Source: CAZIPZ01 sp964541075 (GTDB lineage: Bacteria > Acidobacteriota > Terriglobia > 20CM-2-55-15). From it: a stretch of 11,049 nt of DNA. A program made the translations under genes and the position numbers. The stretch covers positions 1 through 11,049 of the forward strand of contig CAZIPZ010000138.1 of assembly GCA_964541075.1 (NCBI GenBank). Reading direction: 5' to 3'. Position 1 is the stretch's first letter. Each line of letters begins with the position of its first letter. The notes under the pieces were generated by a model that was given only the letters and a program-made list of their open reading frames with translations, did not search any database and had not been told where the DNA came from. Below are positions 7,576-11,049 of the stretch, in pieces.

Positions 7576-9702
7576 ATGAAAAAAATAGGCGCGTTTCTGG
7601 CGATTTCTTTAGTACTGATGTCCTTCGAGATGTCGGCCGTTCAAAAGTCCACCGTCACGATCCAAACGCCGTTTGGTCCCAAGGAAGTTGATCCGGATTC
7701 TCCTGCGGCGCGAGACGCGTTAAGTACCGCGCCGAACACAACTGCGGCGCCTATGGTTGCACCGCCTCCGGCGCCAGAACCTCCCCCAACAGCGGGAGTT
7801 GCTGCACAGCCTGCTCAAAATCCCGTTGCTCCATCGCAGGCGCCTGATGGACCGGCGAACATAGGGCTTCGCCTGGACAATGCCGATATTTACGGAATCA
7901 TTCGGATTATCGGCGACACATTGGGCTTGAACTACGTCATTGATCCAGCCGTCCGCGGAACCGTGAACGTCAACACTTCCGACAATCTGCGACGGTCTGA
8001 TTTGTTGCCCATACTCGAGACGATTCTCAAGATCAATGGAGCGACGATGATCAAAACCGGGAATTTTTATCAGATTGTTCCCGCAAACACTGCTGTTCGA
8101 CAGCCTATACAGGTTGAGGAGCGAGGAATTGCGGCAGCGCCAGATGATCAAATGGTGATGCAGATTATCCGGATGAAGTTTGTCGCCGCTGGCGAAATGG
8201 GCCGCCTGTTGACGCCGTATTTGAGCGAAGGCGGCAACATCGTTGTGCACGAAGCCGGCAATGTGCTGTTACTCACAGAACGTAGAAGCAATCTGCGAAA
8301 GCTGCTTGAGATCGTGGACCTATTCGACACGAACGCTTTCGAAGGTGAACGGGTTCGAATCTATCCGGTCAAGAACAGCCTTTCAAAAGACCTCATTGAG
8401 GATCTCAAGAAGATTTTCGCTGGATATGCACTGTCCGAGGGGGCCACGGCAATCCGATTTGTGGCAATTGATCGGCTCAATTCCATTTTGGTTGTTACAC
8501 CCAATGCCGCTGCATTTCCTGAGGTTGAGAAATGGATCGATCGTCTCGATCAGCCTGTTGCGACCGCCGGTATTCGGAATTACGTCTACAAAGTTCGAAA
8601 CAGCAAGGCAGTTGTTATCCAACGCTTGATTTCGCAGCTCTATGGCAACCAGGTCCAGCTCTCAAGCATTTACCAGCCTCCCCCCGGCACTGTTCCGAAC
8701 ACTCCAAACCAGGGTGCGGTGGGCCAAGTGTCCCCCTTTGCGACATCTGGGCCTCAGCCTGCCGCCTCAGGAACGAGTGGAACTACTGCGATAATCGGAT
8801 CGGCCGACTTCAAAATCATTGCTGACGAAATCAACAACGCCCTCGTGATTCAAACCACGCCGCAACTCTATGCGCAAGTGGAAACGACGATCCAAGAGCT
8901 TGATATTCTTCCTAGGCAGGTGCTGATCGATGCGCAAATCTATGAAGTCAGTCTCGACGATTCTTTATCGCTAGGAATCTCCGCTTTCTTACGGAACCGG
9001 ACAGGCGCCAGTTCGCGCACGACCGGGTCATTCGCCACGCCGGCGGGTGGCATAGGCACCCTGGCAGGGGAGACAGTTGCCTTCGTTGGCCAAACCCGAG
9101 AGTTGCTTGCGTTCCTGACGGCGTCCGAAAATCGCTCACGGGTGCGCACTCTTTCTGCGCCTTCCGTGCTGGTCAGCGACAATGTCACAGCCGACTTTCA
9201 AGTGGGAGCGGAAATTCCAGTGCCCACGTCATCGGCAGTGACCGGGGCTCAGTCCGGAGGGAGCAGCCTCTTCGCCCAGACGATCCAATTTCGGCCTACG
9301 GGCGTCATTCTCAGAGTGAAGCCGCAAATCAACGATAGCGGCAACGTAACCTTGGAAGTCGCGCAGGAAGTCAGTCAAGCCGGCGCCAATACGACTTCCG
9401 GCGTCGTTGCTCCCGTTATCGGCAAGTCTGCGGTTTCATCAACCATTGTTGTGCAGGATGGCCAGACGATCGCTCTTGGAGGATTTATCCGAGAGACTAA
9501 TCAGCTTGCTCGATCCCGAGTGCCTCTTCTAGGGCGTATTCCCGGGCTTGGGATTCTTATGGGCAACACACAAAATGGATCTACCCGCACCGAGTTGATC
9601 GTGCTTATCACTCCGCATGTTCTTCGCACGCATGGTGAAGCGGACCAAGCGACTGAAGAACTCAAAACCAAGCTGCGTGAAGTGAAAAAACTTCTCAGGT
9701 AG
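7576..9702 (+). CDS. gspD: Type II secretion outer-membrane secretin GspD
   Basis: GspD forms the multimeric outer-membrane channel. The 708-residue protein begins with a signal peptide (MKKIGAFLAISLVLMSFEMSA, probable cut after Ala21). The mature N-terminus carries QTPFG (30-34), then a Pro/Ala-rich linker to about residue 93. The N0 domain starts at about 94 (IGLRLDNADIYGIIRIIGDTLGLNYVIDP). N1, N2 and N3 repeats follow at about 190-440, with a Gly/Pro/Ser-rich insertion in N3 (about 364-407). The secretin barrel runs from about 445 to 685 and contains TLSAPSVLVSDN, QVGAEIPVP, RPTGVILRVKPQI and the signature VPLLGRIPGLGILMG (649-663), ending in ELIVLITPHVLR. A short charged helix closes the protein where the pilotin-binding S-domain would be. 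No lipobox cysteine is seen. It is the last gene of the operon. Confidence 0.97.
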   Translation: MKKIGAFLAISLVLMSFEMSAVQKSTVTIQTPFGPKEVDPDSPAARDALSTAPNTTAAPMVAPPPAPEPPPTAGVAAQPAQNPVAPSQAPDGPANIGLRLDNADIYGIIRIIGDTLGLNYVIDPAVRGTVNVNTSDNLRRSDLLPILETILKINGATMIKTGNFYQIVPANTAVRQPIQVEERGIAAAPDDQMVMQIIRMKFVAAGEMGRLLTPYLSEGGNIVVHEAGNVLLLTERRSNLRKLLEIVDLFDTNAFEGERVRIYPVKNSLSKDLIEDLKKIFAGYALSEGATAIRFVAIDRLNSILVVTPNAAAFPEVEKWIDRLDQPVATAGIRNYVYKVRNSKAVVIQRLISQLYGNQVQLSSIYQPPPGTVPNTPNQGAVGQVSPFATSGPQPAASGTSGTTAIIGSADFKIIADEINNALVIQTTPQLYAQVETTIQELDILPRQVLIDAQIYEVSLDDSLSLGISAFLRNRTGASSRTTGSFATPAGGIGTLAGETVAFVGQTRELLAFLTASENRSRVRTLSAPSVLVSDNVTADFQVGAEIPVPTSSAVTGAQSGGSSLFAQTIQFRPTGVILRVKPQINDSGNVTLEVAQEVSQAGANTTSGVVAPVIGKSAVSSTIVVQDGQTIALGGFIRETNQLARSRVPLLGRIPGLGILMGNTQNGSTRTELIVLITPHVLRTHGEADQATEELKTKLREVKKLLR

Positions 9703-9815
9703 CTTCTTTCCCAGCCGTCCGTGTGTAGAAGCGACTCACCAGCATCTCCATTCCGCGTGTATTAAAGACCTCAAAACTCAGGGTTGAGTGTTATTTCGAA
9801 AACGGAAGCGTGCGT

Positions 9816-9860
9816 GCTACACCGTTCTGTTCGCAGGACCTGCGTTCGGTGTCAAGTAGC
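9816..9860 (+). terminator. Stem-loop after gspD, possible transcript 3' end without U-tract
   Basis: Nested inverted repeats pair here. GCTAC (9816-9820) pairs with GTAGC (9856-9860), ACCG (9821-9824) with CGGT (9847-9850), and CGCAG (9832-9836) with CTGCG (9840-9844) around a GAC loop. That gives about 14 base pairs with internal loops of 7 and 2 bases and a 5-base bulge. ACACCG with CGGTGT is an alternative register for the middle stem. No T-run follows directly, so this is not a classical intrinsic terminator. It could stabilise the 3' end of the gsp transcript. The pairing is seen directly; the role is inferred. Confidence 0.35.
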
Positions 9861-9863
9861 CTA

Positions 9864-9923
9864 ACGTGCCTACAAATGAACGTTTGACAGTACTAGGCAT
9901 GCGTGTTAAGTTTTTTTGGTTTT
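9864..9923 (+). terminator. Imperfect hairpin followed by a T-tract, possible intrinsic terminator of the gsp operon
   Basis: ACG TGCCTA (9864-9872) can pair with TAGGCA (9894-9899) and CGT (9902-9904), with a two-base bulge. CAAA (9873-9876) can pair with TTTG (9883-9886) inside. Seven T residues follow at 9911-9917, then GG and four more T. The gap between stem and T-run is six bases and the stem is bulged, so terminator quality is modest. The promoter candidate at 9884-9912 lies within the same bases; the two readings compete unless they overlap in function. Confidence 0.3.
9884..9912 (+). promoter_or_regulatory. Sigma70-like promoter for the secreted protein gene
   Basis: A perfect -35 element TTGACA (9884-9889) is followed by a 17-base spacer and TAAGTT (9907-9912). 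The latter keeps the three most conserved -10 positions (TA...T). Initiation would fall near 9919 and give a leader of roughly 275 bases that contains the fold at 9990-10104. The -10 box is weak in its middle, so confidence is moderate. Confidence 0.45.
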
Positions 9924-9989
9924 GTACACAATCTGCTGTGAGACAAGAGATTAGCTCTGTCTTTGGGCCGTCTTCATAAAACGAATTCG

Positions 9990-10104
9990 AACCGGAAATT
10001 CTATGGACAGGAGGTGATGAGGTAGACCGTTTGCGGAGAAACAGTGGAACCCCATAGCAGCCATTCAGTGAACGGCTCTTCCCTCCACAAGAATTCTCCG
10101 GTTT
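9990..10104 (+). ncRNA. Candidate structured RNA leader (three-way junction, possible pseudoknot)
   Basis: The element is closed by a 12-base-pair stem with one bulged C: AACCGGAAATTC (9990-10001) against GAATTCTCCGGTT (10091-10103). Inside, TATGG (10002-10006) pairs with CCATA (10052-10056). That arm contains a small hairpin, GTTT (10029-10032) with AAAC (10039-10042). A third stem pairs AGCC/GGCT and TTC/GAA (10059-10077, one A-C mismatch, AGT loop). GGAGG (10010-10014) in the second arm is complementary to CCTCC (10082-10086) between the third and closing stems, which would make a pseudoknot. I do not recognise a known riboswitch consensus. It lies about 92 bases before the start codon of the secreted protein gene. 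Single-sequence pairing alone cannot prove a functional RNA. Confidence 0.4.
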
Positions 10105-10122
10105 AGTTTGTCTCTTCTATCC

Positions 10123-10144
10123 ACGCGTTGCTCTGAAACCGCGT
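10123..10144 (+). promoter_or_regulatory. Small hairpin in the leader of the secreted protein gene
   Basis: ACGCG (10123-10127) pairs with CGCGT (10140-10144). TT/AA can extend the stem past one bulged C, leaving a loop of about seven bases. No T-run follows, so it is not a terminator. It sits about 50 bases before the start codon and could belong to the leader structure. Chance occurrence is possible. Confidence 0.25.
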
Positions 10145-10181
10145 AGGAAATTTGATGTTGATGTTTATGGAACGACTTCGA

Positions 10182-10187
10182 AAGGAG
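10182..10187 (+). promoter_or_regulatory. Ribosome binding site of the secreted protein gene
   Basis: AAGGAG lies eight bases before the ATG at 10196. It is the best-placed Shine-Dalgarno in the window and fixes the start of the downstream gene, with the signal peptide beginning right after it. Confidence 0.85.
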
Positions 10188-10195
10188 AAAACAGA

Positions 10196-11049
10196 ATGCT
10201 CAAGTCCAAAGTAATTTTTGGGCTCCTTGCCTTTGTGATGGTCTTGACGTTGGCCCAAAGTGGGTTTGCACAGGTTGGTATCACCGTGACCGGCAATCCC
10301 GCTCCTCGTGAGACCCAGACGAACAGGATGGCGGAGACGAACGATCCGGTAAACGGAGGTTCGATCATCATCACTGGTGTTGCACAGTCGAACGCTTTCG
10401 TTACGATTGGCCGTATCCGGCTGGATTTTCCCGCTCCGATTACGTCCGATAGCGCCGCGATAACCAACGGTTGCGGTGGTTGTACCGACTTCCCGACGGG
10501 CGATCCGATCCGTATTGAAAGTTCAAGCAGCTTCTTCGCGACGGCCGTTATTTTCACCATTGACTATGTTGAAGGCCGTGTTGAGCTGGATGTCACCAAC
10601 TTTACGCCGACTGGAAATGGCGACACCGGAACCATCATCCTCTCCGGCATTCGTATTGACGCGAACGGTCTCACCGCGCCAGTGAATGCGGATGTATCCC
10701 TGGTTTCCGCCCCGAACGTTAACGTCTTTTTGAACACGACGAGTTTCACAGCTATTACAGCCCTAGGCGCGGGTGTTGGCAGCGTTGCTCAAGCCAGAAT
10801 CCCAAGTTCGACCACGACAGTGCCTGCTGGTGGTTTGGCTGACCAAGGTGTGGCTACCATCTTCACAAACCGAACGACACCGGATTCCTTGGCAACCTTC
10901 ACAGTTACTGAAGGTCACAGATCTGCGTGGTTCAGAGGCTTAGCAAACGGCAACCTTCCGGGTGCGCCTGCCGCGTGGCAGAATGATGCGACTTTCAGGC
11001 TAACGTTTAATGGAATTCCGGCCGGTGTGACGTTGACTCTGGCGGTGGA
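10196..11049 (+). CDS. Secreted beta-rich protein of unknown function (3' end outside window)
   Basis: The frame is open from the ATG at 10196 to the window end (284 codons) with no stop, so the protein is longer. A signal peptide is clear: a basic start (MLKSK), a hydrophobic core and a probable cut after Ala25 (QSGFA^QVG). The mature part is rich in Thr, Asn, Gly, Val and Ala with alternating strand-like stretches (VGITVTGNPAPR, GSIIITGV, FVTIGRIRLDFPAPI, GTIILSGIRIDANGL) and near the edge FTVTEGHRSAWF and LTFNGIPAGVTLTL. The only visible cysteines form a CGGC motif (93-96), a candidate disulfide. The style recalls large extracellular proteins of acidobacteria, from memory and unverified. 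It has its own ribosome binding site and promoter candidate and follows the secretin gene by 493 bases, so it may be a cargo or surface partner of the T2SS. I do not recognise a named family. Confidence 0.85.
   Translation, partial: MLKSKVIFGLLAFVMVLTLAQSGFAQVGITVTGNPAPRETQTNRMAETNDPVNGGSIIITGVAQSNAFVTIGRIRLDFPAPITSDSAAITNGCGGCTDFPTGDPIRIESSSSFFATAVIFTIDYVEGRVELDVTNFTPTGNGDTGTIILSGIRIDANGLTAPVNADVSLVSAPNVNVFLNTTSFTAITALGAGVGSVAQARIPSSTTTVPAGGLADQGVATIFTNRTTPDSLATFTVTEGHRSAWFRGLANGNLPGAPAAWQNDATFRLTFNGIPAGVTLTLAV

Larger units (their letters stand above)
9703..10195 (+). other. 493-base intergenic region without a convincing gene
   Basis: I see no protein-coding frame with family features on either strand here; the reverse frame that enters from the right is a shadow of the secreted protein gene. 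The region instead contains several inverted repeats and promoter-like sequences, listed separately: a stem-loop at 9816-9860, a hairpin plus T-tract at 9864-9923, a promoter at 9884-9912, a bounded fold at 9990-10104, a small hairpin at 10123-10144 and a ribosome binding site at 10182-10187. A weak hairpin (ACTCA gggt TGAGT, 9776-9789) lies closer to gspD. No tRNA or CRISPR repeats are apparent. Confidence 0.8.

Noticed and set aside
8243..8629. A 128-codon forward frame inside gspD.
   Set aside because: It is an alternative frame of the secretin N1-N2 region, which is clearly coding in the gspD frame; its product looks arbitrary.
10009..10045. Hammerhead-ribozyme-like words (TGATGAG followed by GAAAC).
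   Set aside because: The essential C before TGATGA is G here, the bases between the two words do not form a stem II next to the core, and no suitable cleavage site is placed by flanking stems.
9990..10104. Reading the inverted repeat as the ends of a small transposable element (MITE).
   Set aside because: No target-site duplication is seen outside the repeat ends, and internal stems and pseudoknot pairing fit an RNA better; it remains the main alternative.
10155..10214. A 19-codon frame (ATG 10155, TAA 10212-10214) overlapping the start of the secreted protein gene, as a possible leader peptide.
   Set aside because: No ribosome binding site precedes it, and its sequence has no runs of a regulatory amino acid.
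10165..10560. Reverse-strand frame of 131 codons over the start of the secreted protein gene.
   Set aside because: The forward frame has a strong ribosome binding site and signal peptide and stays open to the window end; the reverse frame would also cover that ribosome binding site and shows no domain.

Overview
The window holds most of a type II secretion system (T2SS) operon on the + strand, followed by a regulatory-looking intergenic region and the start of a gene for a secreted protein that runs off the right edge. The gene order is gspE (5' end cut by the window edge), gspF, gspG, gspH, gspI, gspJ, gspK, gspL, gspM, a gspC-like gene and gspD. Base composition looks balanced to moderately GC-rich. 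The order differs from the classical proteobacterial C-D-E-F-G-H-I-J-K-L-M: here C and D stand last. Together with the style of the secreted protein at the right end, this suggests a non-proteobacterial diderm, most likely an acidobacterium. That assignment rests on recollection of family style, not on a search.

Positions 1-9702 form one tightly packed transcription unit. Almost every junction is a stop/start overlap (TAATG, ATGA or TGATG), or a gap of at most 10 bases. The exceptions are a 74-base gap between gspG and gspH and a coding overlap of about 41 bases between gspI and gspJ. Together the genes encode the cytoplasmic ATPase (E), the inner-membrane platform (F, L, M), the major pseudopilin (G), the minor pseudopilin tip complex (H, I, J, K), the inner-to-outer membrane connector (C-like) and the outer-membrane secretin (D). 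No prepilin peptidase (GspO) or pilotin (GspS) gene is in the window, although five pseudopilins here need the peptidase.

Positions 9703-10195 carry no convincing gene. They hold a strong stem-loop just after gspD, an imperfect hairpin followed by a T-tract, a sigma70-like promoter with a perfect TTGACA, and a compact inverted-repeat-bounded element at 9990-10104. That element can fold as a three-way junction with a possible GGAGG/CCTCC pseudoknot. A small hairpin and a good ribosome binding site follow.

Positions 10196-11049 encode the N-terminal 284 residues of a signal-peptide-bearing, beta-rich, Thr/Asn/Gly-rich protein. It is a plausible cargo of the adjacent secretion system.

The two observations most worth following are the candidate structured RNA leader upstream of the secreted protein gene, and a shared QTPFG...D.P..R motif. 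The motif ends the GspC-like protein and begins mature GspD, and in each protein it sits at the outer end of a proline-rich linker.
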